Source of the DNA: CAVSWT01 sp963746735
Lineage (GTDB): Bacteria; Bacteroidota; Ignavibacteria; Ignavibacteriales; Ignavibacteriaceae
NCBI GenBank assembly: GCA_963746735.1
Contig: CAVVCO010000021.1
Span: 1 to 64,000 of the forward strand
Reading direction: 5' to 3'
DNA: 64,000 nucleotides
The notes under the pieces are model-generated. The model ran no database searches and was not told the DNA's origin. It saw nothing but the letters and a program-made list of their open reading frames with translations. Positions within the stretch are counted from its first letter, which is position 1, and the number at the start of each line of letters is the position of its first letter. The position numbers and the translations under genes are program-made. Shown one piece after another: positions 47,133 to 56,217 of this stretch.

Positions 47133-50100
47133 CTATAGATCAACTCTCACTCCAAGATCTGCAGTTAGACCATATTGCTGGCTGGTTCTCAAAATTTTAT
47201 ATCCGTTTACCCTATTATATAATAGATTATCATCTTTAAGATTTGTCAAATTATTTATGCTTAGCTGAACAGATAAATATTCTAATATTTTCTGTTTTAA
47301 GGTTAAATCTAAACGGTCATAGCCCTGGATAATTCTATCACTTCTTCCGGTGGGTGAGAAAGATGAGTAATATTCCGACTGGTGAAAGAGCGATATCCTT
47401 CCGGAAAAACCTCCTATATCATAGCCTAATGAAATATTTCCAAAAAATTTGGGCTGTTGTTCCAGTTGCTGCTTATACTCAATAGCTCTCTCTTGATATG
47501 ATGGGAAGGGAATTCCTCCAATAATTGTAAAAGTAGTATCAGTAGTTGAACCAATTAACCATGTTTCGGAACGTATTATAGATGCATTATAACTAAGCAC
47601 AATATTTTGAAGCAAACCTGGAAGAAATGTAAAATTAATTTGATGTTCAAGTTCAAAGCCCCATACTTTAGAAGTATGCGGAGAGTTATAAGGAATGGTT
47701 AACTGGTAATTGCCCGAATGTAATGTTTTTGTATTAAGCCCAAGTTTCTGAAATAAAACATTCCCGGTAGTATTAATTTGATTCAGCATGTGGTACATAT
47801 CTTCTATTTCTTTGTAAAACGCTGATATGCTAAACAAGCCAATATCATTTCCATAAAAAGATGTATTTATTTCAAAGTTCCATGCTTGTGCTGTTTTTAA
47901 TTCCGGGTTACCAGCAATTAACTGTTTGTTTCCGCCAACTGCTGCTGGCCGCCATGCAAAATAAGTATTCAATCTCATATTAAAATCTGGACGGGCTAAC
48001 GCTTTATATGCTGCTAATCTAATACTTAAAAAATCAGTAGGTTTAATGTTAAGGTGAAAATTAGGAAGAACGATAGTCTGTGTGTAATCGGAAGTTGTAT
48101 CTCTGGCAACAAGTGTAATTGATGGAAAACCACTAGCTTGCACATTAGAAAATCTATTTAAATAATGATTGTTTTCACTTTCTATCCTAACTCCAGCAAG
48201 TAAAATAAGATTTTGTCCAAATTTAAAAGTGTTCATAGCATAAGCGGAAGTAACAGCTTCCTTTATATCATAAAAATAAGCTGCAAAAGTAGGATCATTA
48301 TAATATTCTGCGGTCTTACCAGTTTGATTAACCCCATATTTATTAAGCTCATACCACTGACGTAACTTATCCCGATTAATGAGCGGATCTAAATCATAAA
48401 GCCCGTAAAGCAGCCTTGATTCAGGAGTAGGATCTAAAAACTCAACAAATGAAACTGTATTATTTAGGTTATTTTCAAGATAACGTTGAAAAAAATCGCT
48501 GAAATAGCTTCCGCTAAAATCTTTCAGTCTGATCGCTCCACCTGGAAGTTTTTCATAAGCTTGCCATCCACCTAAATAGTATGGCGCAAAATTTTGAGTC
48601 TGATTATTAAATCTATTTTTCGATTTGTATTTAACACCAACTTTGAATTCGCCGGCAAATAAATTCCCAGCATTGTACTCTTTAGTTAAATTTAGAAAAG
48701 CTGCTTTATCTTTATCTAAATTATCCTGCGTATTGTAATAAGCACCTGCTAAAGTAGCAGCTCTAAAATTGTTATATGCGTATGGAATCAATTGTTCTGG
48801 ATGGTCTTTAATTTGAGGTGCCGAACGCATTCCTGATGTGCCGGAATTTGATGGTTCACTAAAATCAAGCTGATAATCATACGGATATCCTGAAGTTGAT
48901 TGAGCAAATGAAATCCCCCAGTTAAACACTAAACCAAATAAATGATTATCACCTGTTAACGCACTGCTAAATGTTTTTAGCTCTTGTTCCCTATCGCGAA
49001 AACTGTAGGTTACTCCGCCTAAGTATTGAGTCTGACCTCCTCCATTTGGATAATCTCTCCAATGTGTAATATAATCGCGTTTTGTCCCACTGTAAGAGTT
49101 GTTAAATTTTATATTACCTTCATCAGGTGTATTTAAATCTAATATTAAGTTTAAGCCATTTCTTTTTCTGATTTCATTCGTAAACTGCAGTTGAAACTCG
49201 TCTATGAAATAACTAGTTTGCTTCAAAATTGATTGATCATACTGAATATCTGAAATCTCATTACTTCGAATTTTATTTTCTAAATTTCCATTTAACTGTA
49301 CACCTAATAAATCATTAAAAAATCTTTCGCCATACTTTAATGAAAAATCGTATTGCTTTGCTGACTTCATTAAATTATTATATCCACCTTTTAAAGTAGC
49401 TTTAAGTTCTCTTAACGAAGGAGCTTTTTTAGTAACAAGATTTACACTGCCCGCTATTGCATCTGCATCTTTGTCAGGGGTTAATGCTTTATATAATTCA
49501 ATACCAGCTAACGAACTTTGGGAAATTAAGCTCAAATCAATTCCTCTATCCTGCGCATCAGTTGAAGGAATTCTAACGCCATCTAAAGTTACAGCGGTAT
49601 ATTTATCACTCATACCACGTAAAACAATTTTACTTGCTTCCCCACCTGATCTTGTTAAAGACACACCCGGTAATCTTCCTATTGATTCTGCAGCATTTGC
49701 ATCAGGCAGCTCTTGTATTTTTTGCTCAGAAACAACATTTACTATTGTATTTGAAGCTAATTGTTGATTTATAGCTGCTACCTGCCCGGAAGCTTGTCCT
49801 GTTACAACAACTGTTTCGCCTTCTAAAATATCTGCATTTAATTTTATATCTACTTGAATGGTTTTATCATTCGGTACATTAATTTTTAATTCTTTGGATT
49901 TGTAACCTATATATGTAATTTTCAAAGTCTGCTGCCCGGTAGGTGCTGTGGCTATCCTATACTGTCCTTCTAAATTTGTTGCACTGCCAATTGAAGTGCC
50001 TTCAAAAAAAACATTTGCCCCCACTAATGTTTCACCTGATAAAGAATCTGTAACAGTACCGGTAATTATTCCTTGCCCATAAACTGAGGCAGTTAAAAAG

Positions 50101-50144
50101 AGTAAAGAAAATATTAATATCTTAATAGGAGATTTTGAATTCAT
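47133..50144 (-). CDS. TonB-dependent receptor with carboxypeptidase-like N-domain
   Basis: A 1003-residue outer-membrane importer: signal peptide ending 'TASVYGQ', a CarboxypepD_reg-like domain ('GTVTDSLSGETLVGANVFFE', about residues 28-110), plug ('ASNTIVNVVSEQKIQELPDA', 'GRLPGVSLTRSGGEASKIVL', about 125-240) and a 22-strand barrel ending 'TADLGVRVDL'. It probably brings pectic oligosaccharides or oligogalacturonates into the periplasm with TonB energy. No susD-like gene is adjacent, so it is not a classical SusCD pair. uxaC lies 51 bases upstream on the same strand. Confidence 0.92.
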   Translation of the reverse strand: MNSKSPIKILIFSLLFLTASVYGQGIITGTVTDSLSGETLVGANVFFEGTSIGSATNLEGQYRIATAPTGQQTLKITYIGYKSKELKINVPNDKTIQVDIKLNADILEGETVVVTGQASGQVAAINQQLASNTIVNVVSEQKIQELPDANAAESIGRLPGVSLTRSGGEASKIVLRGMSDKYTAVTLDGVRIPSTDAQDRGIDLSLISQSSLAGIELYKALTPDKDADAIAGSVNLVTKKAPSLRELKATLKGGYNNLMKSAKQYDFSLKYGERFFNDLLGVQLNGNLENKIRSNEISDIQYDQSILKQTSYFIDEFQLQFTNEIRKRNGLNLILDLNTPDEGNIKFNNSYSGTKRDYITHWRDYPNGGGQTQYLGGVTYSFRDREQELKTFSSALTGDNHLFGLVFNWGISFAQSTSGYPYDYQLDFSEPSNSGTSGMRSAPQIKDHPEQLIPYAYNNFRAATLAGAYYNTQDNLDKDKAAFLNLTKEYNAGNLFAGEFKVGVKYKSKNRFNNQTQNFAPYYLGGWQAYEKLPGGAIRLKDFSGSYFSDFFQRYLENNLNNTVSFVEFLDPTPESRLLYGLYDLDPLINRDKLRQWYELNKYGVNQTGKTAEYYNDPTFAAYFYDIKEAVTSAYAMNTFKFGQNLILLAGVRIESENNHYLNRFSNVQASGFPSITLVARDTTSDYTQTIVLPNFHLNIKPTDFLSIRLAAYKALARPDFNMRLNTYFAWRPAAVGGNKQLIAGNPELKTAQAWNFEINTSFYGNDIGLFSISAFYKEIEDMYHMLNQINTTGNVLFQKLGLNTKTLHSGNYQLTIPYNSPHTSKVWGFELEHQINFTFLPGLLQNIVLSYNASIIRSETWLIGSTTDTTFTIIGGIPFPSYQERAIEYKQQLEQQPKFFGNISLGYDIGGFSGRISLFHQSEYYSSFSPTGRSDRIIQGYDRLDLTLKQKILEYLSVQLSINNLTNLKDDNLLYNRVNGYKILRTSQQYGLTADLGVRVDL

Positions 50145-50195
50145 AAAGACTCCCTAAATAAATTTCATTTATAATTATTATTTGTTCAGTTACTT

Positions 50196-51675
50196 TTACA
50201 CAAACTCAAAATACTTTTTTGCATTATAATAACAGATGTTTTGAATAAGAGGAGAGACTAATTCTTCATCATTAGGTATGAGGCCTTTTTCTATATCTTC
50301 CCCAATTACATTACAAAGTATTCTTCTAAAATACTCGTGCCTTGAATATGATAAGAAACTTCTTGAATCTGTTAACATTCCAACGAACCTGGCAAGTAAT
50401 CCCATATATGAAAGTGAGTTCAATTGTTTTTCAATTCCATCTTTTTGGTCAAGGAACCACCAGCCGCTGCCATATTGAAGTTTTCCAGGTATTGTTCCAT
50501 CCTGAAAATTACCAATCATTGTTACTAGGACTTCATTATCTCTCGGATTGAGGTTATAAAGAATTGTTTTTGCTAATTGATTATTAGTATCTAATTTATT
50601 TAAAAATTTTGACATCGGAACAGCTACTTCAAAATCACCAATTGAATCATATCCTGTATCCGGACCAAGTTTCTTCATCATCCTTGAATTATTGTTTCTA
50701 AGAGCTCCGATATGAAATTGTTGTGTCCAATTTTTTTCATGATCCATAATTCCAAATTCATATAGCATTGCCGATTTGAATTTCATAATTTCCGCAAGTT
50801 CCAATTGTTTTGATGACAATATTTTTTGAAATATTTTTTCAATTTCCTGCGAAGTATATTCCTCAGCATAAATTGTTTCTAATCCATGATCAGACAACCT
50901 GCATCCGTTTTCATGGAAAAAATCATGACGGATTTTTAAACCTTCAATATATTTTTGAAATGTGCTGATATCACTATTGTTAACTTCTTTCAGTTTATAA
51001 AGCCATTGTAAAAATGAAGAAAGATTTTCAACGGCCATTCCTTTATCAGGCCTAAATGCCGGATAAACATTTAAATTATATTTCCCATTATTTTTAATAT
51101 CTTTATCAGCTTTAATTTTCTGGTGATATTCTAATGAATCCGTCGGGTCATCGGTTGTACAAACTACTTCTACATTAAATTGCTTCAACAAACCCTGTGT
51201 TGAAAACTCATCTCGCTGCAAAAGCTCGTTGCATTGGTCATAAATTTCTTTTGCTGTATCTTTGTTTAAGAGTTTGTTCTCAATCCTAAAAGGTTTCTGC
51301 AATTCCATGTGAGTCCAATGATATAGAGGATTTCTTAAAGTATCAGGAACAATTTTTGCCCAGGCAAGAAATTTATCCCAATCACTGGCATTCCCGGTAA
51401 TATACTTCTCATCCACTCCATCTGTACGCATCGCTCTCCACTTATAGTGATCACCTTTAAGCCATGCTTCGGTAATAGATTTCAAATTTTTTATTGGATG
51501 CAATTTCGTCAACAGGAAGGTGATTATGATAATCAATTATAGGAAGGTTAGCTGCGTATGTATAATATAAATATTCTGCGGTATTATTAGTAAATAAAAA
51601 GCTCTTTGATAAAAACTTGCTGTGAGTATTATTGAAGGAAGTTTGTTTAGCATTTACAGTATCATTTAATTCCAT
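50196..51675 (-). CDS. uxaC: Uronate isomerase, one frame break
   Basis: The N-terminal piece contains the metal-binding 'IIDYHNHLPVDEIA' and then leaves frame; the rest continues as 'KSITEAWLKGDHYKWRAMR', the conserved UxaC block, and ends near 'NICYYNAKKYFEF'. On the plus strand the break is a T6 run (51487-51492); five T gives one frame of about 493 residues, a little above the normal 470. It isomerises galacturonate to tagaturonate or glucuronate to fructuronate in the cytoplasm. It is the first gene of the leftward block and precedes the TonB receptor by 51 bases. Confidence 0.92.
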
Positions 51676-52114
51676 CTCTCTCCAAAGTTTATTTTAAAAG
51701 AATAAAATTATTTAGAATTAACAATAAAAATATACTCTAAATTTACAAATGATTCTTAATACAGCTTCGCCACATAACTCACATTTTTTCAGCGCTTACT
51801 TTATCGTTTAAGTAATCGATACATTTAACGGTAGTTAAATTGCGAAAAATTTTATTGTGTGTCAAGCTTTTACCATAATTAATAATATTAAATTCCGAAA
51901 TTAATTTTAGCATCTAAATAAATTGGATTTAAAATAATGGCCGGGAAAAGCTATCTATATAAAATCAGATTGTTTTAAGCGCAGCCCCAATCATCCGAAA
52001 TACAAAAAACACTTTATTTTTTCATCCACGGTTTATAGATGATAGTGGCCATATATGAGAACTAGAAAAAGTTAAAGAGAATTGTTTCTTCTAATTTGTG
52101 TCAAACATTAAAAT

Positions 52115-52147
52115 AAAAAAAGCACCCGGCTTTTATACCGGATGCTT
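52115..52147 (-). terminator. Terminator-like hairpin upstream of uxaC
   Basis: AAGCACCCGG pairs with CCGGATGCTT (one mismatch) across an 8-base loop and is followed on the minus strand by six U. It is 259 bases past the Nudix gene stop and 440 bases before uxaC, so it either ends the regulator transcript or acts as an attenuator. Confidence 0.65.
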
Positions 52148-52274
52148 ATAATATAAGGAGAACTTTAATGAAATAGGATTAAATAACCGCTTTAAACTTC
52201 ATCCATTACTTAATCGATTACTTAATATCTAAAGCGCAACTTGCAAATAATATTTTTAAAAGTCAACAAACTAT

Positions 52275-52291
52275 AGTGTATTTTTTACACT
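52275..52291. promoter_or_regulatory. Candidate AraR-like operator, copy 1
   Basis: AGTGTATTTTTTACACT is a perfect 6-base inverted repeat with a 5-base T spacer. It matches 15 of 17 bases with the site at 53172-53188 in the promoter of the xylose/arabinose genes. The Nudix regulator encoded beside it is the likely binder. Confidence 0.55.
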
Positions 52292-52405
52292 TTATAAAAA
52301 GTAATGTGGTCAATAGTGGTAAAATTATTGAAACTTATTTTTTTCAGCATGCAGCCAGGTATAAATAATTGAACCGACTTAGAAATAATTTATAATATTG
52401 AAATA

Positions 52406-53095
52406 CTAAATTTCAAAATTAAAACCTTTATTTTTTAGTTTGTTATAAGTCTGTTTATCGAATTGATATAAAGAAGCAGCTTTTGTCAGATTGTTTTTAT
52501 CTTTTTCTTTAAGGTTTTTAAGCAAATGCATTTTCATTATTTTTTTTCTAAAATTCCTTTTATCAAGGTTCTTACCTAAAATTACTTCGTAAAGCATTTG
52601 TAATCTTGGTAATGTAAATTTATTTGGCAGCAGCTCAAATCCAATTGGGCGGTATCGCACTCTTGTTCTCAGCTTAGATAATGCAACTTCAATTAATTGA
52701 TTATGGTCGAATGGCAGTTCAGGCACTTCTGTAAGCTTAATCCACTTAACATCTGTTGTATCAATGCCTGTTGTTAATTTATATTTTTCCGGACTGACCA
52801 GTGCAAAATAACCAATGGTTATTACTCGCCAATTTGGAAATCTGTATACGCCATCAAAGATTGAGATTTCTTCCATATACAAATTTTTAATACCGGTTGA
52901 TTCGAATAAAATTCTTTCAGCAGCTTTTTCTACAAGTTCTTTTTTCTTTATAAATCCACCGGGTAAAGCCCATGAGTTTTTAAAAGGATTCCTAGCACGC
53001 TTGACTAATAAAACTTCCAGCGAAGAATTTTCGAATCCAAAAACCACACAGTCTACGGATATATTTTTTAAAACTTCTTTTAATACATGCGACAT
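52406..53095 (-). CDS. Nudix-type transcriptional regulator, AraR/NrtR-like
   Basis: A 229-residue protein with an N-terminal Nudix domain (about residues 12-145) and a C-terminal winged-helix region ('GFELLPNKFTLPRLQMLYEV', 'RNFRKKIMKMHLLKNL'). The Nudix box starting 'GGFIKKKELVEKAAERILFE' lacks the catalytic REUxEE glutamates (R61-I62, E65-S66), as expected for a sensor without hydrolase activity. In Bacteroides a Nudix regulator (AraR) controls arabinose genes. Here it is divergent from xylB-xylA-galM-transporter-araD-araA, 193 bases away, with a palindrome between. The effector is probably arabinose or xylulose related, by analogy. Confidence 0.88.
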   Translation of the reverse strand: MSHVLKEVLKNISVDCVVFGFENSSLEVLLVKRARNPFKNSWALPGGFIKKKELVEKAAERILFESTGIKNLYMEEISIFDGVYRFPNWRVITIGYFALVSPEKYKLTTGIDTTDVKWIKLTEVPELPFDHNQLIEVALSKLRTRVRYRPIGFELLPNKFTLPRLQMLYEVILGKNLDKRNFRKKIMKMHLLKNLKEKDKNNLTKAASLYQFDKQTYNKLKNKGFNFEI

Positions 53096-53171
53096 TTTTT
53101 AGAATTATTCAATTTCTTATTACAAATATACATTTTTTTTAATTTCAGAGTAGTGTTTTTAAAAAAAGAAA

Positions 53172-53188
53172 AGTGTATTTTGTACACC
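53172..53188. promoter_or_regulatory. Candidate AraR-like operator, copy 2
   Basis: AGTGTATTTTGTACACC has GTGTA/TACAC arms and a 5-base spacer. It lies 77 bases upstream of the Nudix regulator start and 101 bases upstream of xylB, in the divergent promoter. Confidence 0.62.
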
Positions 53189-53288
53189 GTATTTTAACTC
53201 AACTGGCTTTTAAATATTGAAGCCATTGAAAATAAAATCTTTATTAAAGTATTTCGTATTTATTTTACCTAATTAAGGGACTAAAAGA

Positions 53289-54770
53289 ATGTTATCTGTT
53301 GGTTTTGATATTGGGAGTTCTTCAATAAAATGTTCAATAATTAATGTTGAGTCTGGAGCTTGTGTAGCTCAAGGATATTATCCTACAGAAGAAATGGAAA
53401 TTATTTCTGATAAACCAGGCTGGGCTGAACAAAATCCTGAAACCTGGTGGGAATATTCAAAAATTCTCTTTAAACAATTAGCTGAAAAAGATAAGATTGA
53501 TAAATCAGCAATAAAATCAATTGGCATAACTTATCAAATGCATGGATTGGTTTTAGTTGATGAAAATCATAAAATAATTCGAAATTCTATTATCTGGTGC
53601 GACAGCCGCGGTGTTGAAATAGGGCAAAAAGCTTTTAAAGAAATTGGCGAGAGCTACTGCCTAAATAATCTTTTAAACTCTCCCGGAATTTTTACCGCTA
53701 CAAAATTAAAATGGGTAAAAGAAAACGAGCCTGATATTTACAAAAAGATTTATAAAATTATGCTTCCAGGTGATTTCATTGCTATGAAATTAACCGGTGA
53801 AATTAGTACTACTTTTTCAGGTTTATCCGAAGCAATTGTTTGGGATTTTAAAACAAATTCAATTTCTGAAAAAGTTCTGAACTATTATGGAATTGAAAAA
53901 AACTTGCTTGCAGATGCTAATCCAACATTTTCTATTCAAGGTAAAGTTAGTAAAACAGCAGCGGCAGAATTAGGATTAAATAACGATGTAGTTGTTTCAT
54001 ACCGTGCTGGCGACCAGCCGAATAATGCTTTTTCACTTAACGTTTTAAACCCAGGTGAAGTTGCTGGTACTGCGGGGACTTCAGGTGTAATTTATGGAGT
54101 AATTGATAAAGCTAATCATGATAATTTTTCAAGAGTGAATCCGTTTATTCATGTTAATCACACGGAAAATCAAACTCGAATTGGAGTGCTGCTCTGCATA
54201 AGTGGAACAGGAATTCAAAACTCCTGGATAAGAAAAAATTTCGGTTCCAATTTATCTTATGCTCAAATGAATGAACTTGCATCACAAATTGAAATAGGTT
54301 CAGAAGGTTTAGCGATTATTCCTTTTGGGAACGGCCCGGAAAGAGTCTTCCAAAATAAAAATTTAGGCGGACAAATTTTTAATGTTGATTTCAATAGGCA
54401 TAGCACTGCACATTTAATTCGAGCAGAACAAGAAGGGATTGCTTTTTCATTCAAATATGGAATTGACATTCTTAAAGAAATGGGATTAAATATTTCAGTT
54501 ATTCGAGCAGGCAATGCAAATATGTTTTTGAGTCCTGTGTTTAGAGAAACATTAGCAAACGTTACTAATTCCAAAATAGAACTTTATAATACAGATGGTG
54601 CAGTTGGTGCCGCTAGAGGGGCTGCTGTTGGGGCAGGATTTTATAAATCTTTTGATGAAGCATTCAAATCATTAAAGAGAATTAATGAAGTGAATCCGAA
54701 AAAAGAAGACCTGGGTAAAACTTTGAATGCTTATAATAATTGGTTAAATGAACTAAATAAGAAGTTATAA
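53289..54770 (+). CDS. xylB: Xylulokinase (FGGY family)
   Basis: A 493-residue FGGY kinase of normal XylB length. The N-terminal phosphate loop 'VGFDIGSSSIKCSI', 'GWAEQNPETWWEYS', 'IGITYQMHGLVLVDENH' (MHG motif of xylulokinases), 'IIWCDSRG' and the C-terminal 'VIRAGNANMFLSPVFRETLA' are clear. It phosphorylates D-xylulose to xylulose 5-phosphate. It is the first gene of the rightward sugar operon and xylA follows after 31 bases. L-ribulose could also be a substrate since no separate araB is seen in the window. Confidence 0.92.
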   Translation: MLSVGFDIGSSSIKCSIINVESGACVAQGYYPTEEMEIISDKPGWAEQNPETWWEYSKILFKQLAEKDKIDKSAIKSIGITYQMHGLVLVDENHKIIRNSIIWCDSRGVEIGQKAFKEIGESYCLNNLLNSPGIFTATKLKWVKENEPDIYKKIYKIMLPGDFIAMKLTGEISTTFSGLSEAIVWDFKTNSISEKVLNYYGIEKNLLADANPTFSIQGKVSKTAAAELGLNNDVVVSYRAGDQPNNAFSLNVLNPGEVAGTAGTSGVIYGVIDKANHDNFSRVNPFIHVNHTENQTRIGVLLCISGTGIQNSWIRKNFGSNLSYAQMNELASQIEIGSEGLAIIPFGNGPERVFQNKNLGGQIFNVDFNRHSTAHLIRAEQEGIAFSFKYGIDILKEMGLNISVIRAGNANMFLSPVFRETLANVTNSKIELYNTDGAVGAARGAAVGAGFYKSFDEAFKSLKRINEVNPKKEDLGKTLNAYNNWLNELNKKL

Positions 54771-54801
54771 TTTTAAAACAATAATTTAGGGAGATAAAAG
54801 A

Positions 54802-56130
54802 ATGGATTATCTATTAGGTGATAAAGAATATTTTAAGGGTATCGAAAAAATAAAATACGAAGGAAAAGATTCAAAGAATCCTTTAGCATTTAAATGGTAT
54901 GATGAAAAAAAAGTTATCAATGGAAAATCTTTAAAAGATTATTTTAGATTTGCCGTAGCATACTGGCACAGCTTCTGCGCAACTGGAAGTGACCCTTTTG
55001 GAAGTGCGACTAGAGTTATGCCATGGAATGAAGGCAGTGATGCAATTTCAAAAGCAAAAAATAAAATGGATGCTGCATTTGAATTTATCACAAAACTTGG
55101 TGCTCCTTTCTATTGTTTCCATGATTTAGATGTAGTCGATGAAGGTTCAACAGTTGCTGAATCTGATTCAAGATTACAAACAATGGTTGACTATGCAAAA
55201 CAAAAGCAAAAAGCATCCGGAGTAAAATTATTGTGGGGAACAGCAAATTTATTTTCTCATCCAAGGTATATGAACGGCGCATCTACTAACCCGGATTTTA
55301 ATGTGCTTGCGCATGCAGCTACACAAATTAAAAGAGCCATTGATGCTACTATTGAACTAGGCGGTTCCAATTATGTTTTCTGGGGCGGCCGTGAAGGTTA
55401 CATGAGTTTACTTAATACAAATATGAAGAGAGAAAAAGATCATCTAGCAAAATTCCTTTCAATTGCTCGTGATTACGGTAGAAAACAGGGCTTTAAAGGT
55501 ACATTTCTTATTGAACCAAAACCTATGGAACCAACAAAACACCAATATGATTACGATGTTGAAACTGTAATTGGGTTTTTAAGACATTATGAATTGGATA
55601 AAGATTTTAAATTAAATATTGAAGTTAATCATGCTACTTTAGCCGGGCATACTTTTCAACATGAGCTTCAATGTGCTGCAGATGCCGGCCTTCTTGGAAG
55701 CATAGATGCAAATCGCGGCGATTATCAAAATGGCTGGGACACTGACCAATTCTCAGTTAATCTTTATGAAATGGTTGAAGCATTATTAGTTATAGTTGAA
55801 GCTGGTGGTTTCAAAACCGGTGGAGTAAATTTTGATGCTAAAATAAGAAGAAATTCTACTGATCCGGAAGATTTGTTCATCGCACATATTTCTGCTATGG
55901 ATACATTTGCCCGTGCTTTAATTGTTGCTGATGATATTCTAAAAAATTCTGATTATGCTAAGAGAAGAAAAGAAAGATATTCTTCTTATGATTCAGGAAA
56001 TGGAAAAAAGTTTGAAAAGGGTGAATTAAAATTAGAAGACTTATGCTCAATTGCTATTAAGAATGGAGATACAAAACAAATAAGCGGCAAGCAGGAGTTG
56101 TTTGAACAAATTTTAACTATGTACATGTAA
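54802..56130 (+). CDS. xylA: Xylose isomerase
   Basis: A 442-residue class II xylose isomerase. Active-site blocks are 'FYCFHDLDVVDEG' (catalytic His), 'VFWGGREGYMSLLNT', 'FLIEPKPMEPTKHQYDYD' (Lys and metal Glu), 'EVNHATLAGHTFQHEL' and 'DANRGDYQNGWDTDQF' (metal Asp pair). It converts D-xylose to D-xylulose. A GGGAG ribosome site lies 9 bases before the ATG. The pairing with xylB gives a complete xylose route to the pentose phosphate pathway. Confidence 0.96.
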   Translation: MDYLLGDKEYFKGIEKIKYEGKDSKNPLAFKWYDEKKVINGKSLKDYFRFAVAYWHSFCATGSDPFGSATRVMPWNEGSDAISKAKNKMDAAFEFITKLGAPFYCFHDLDVVDEGSTVAESDSRLQTMVDYAKQKQKASGVKLLWGTANLFSHPRYMNGASTNPDFNVLAHAATQIKRAIDATIELGGSNYVFWGGREGYMSLLNTNMKREKDHLAKFLSIARDYGRKQGFKGTFLIEPKPMEPTKHQYDYDVETVIGFLRHYELDKDFKLNIEVNHATLAGHTFQHELQCAADAGLLGSIDANRGDYQNGWDTDQFSVNLYEMVEALLVIVEAGGFKTGGVNFDAKIRRNSTDPEDLFIAHISAMDTFARALIVADDILKNSDYAKRRKERYSSYDSGNGKKFEKGELKLEDLCSIAIKNGDTKQISGKQELFEQILTMYM

Positions 56131-56217
56131 TATATTTTTTTTTATTTTACACAATTACTTATAAGTTACAAAAACTTAATTGTAAATATTTATAATTAGC
56201 AAAAGGATTAAAGAAAA

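Larger units (their letters stand above)
51676..52405. promoter_or_regulatory. Long regulatory spacer upstream of uxaC
   Basis: The 730 bases between uxaC and the Nudix regulator contain no gene. They hold a 17-base palindrome at 52275-52291, the 13-mer TTAAGTAATCGAT at 51808-51820 and inverted at 52213-52225, and a terminator-like hairpin at 52115-52147. Promoters for the whole uxaC block are expected here. Confidence 0.55.

Noticed and set aside
12416..51675. The leftward block as a recently transferred island
   Set aside because: No integrase, tRNA, direct repeats or composition shift was seen; the T9SS domains show that the genes are adapted to this lineage.
52151..52170. AAGGAG followed by ATG AAA TAG, a possible two-codon start-stop leader
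   Set aside because: A ribosome-site-like string and ATG on the plus strand with an immediate stop; no downstream gene on that strand within 1.1 kb makes a role plausible.
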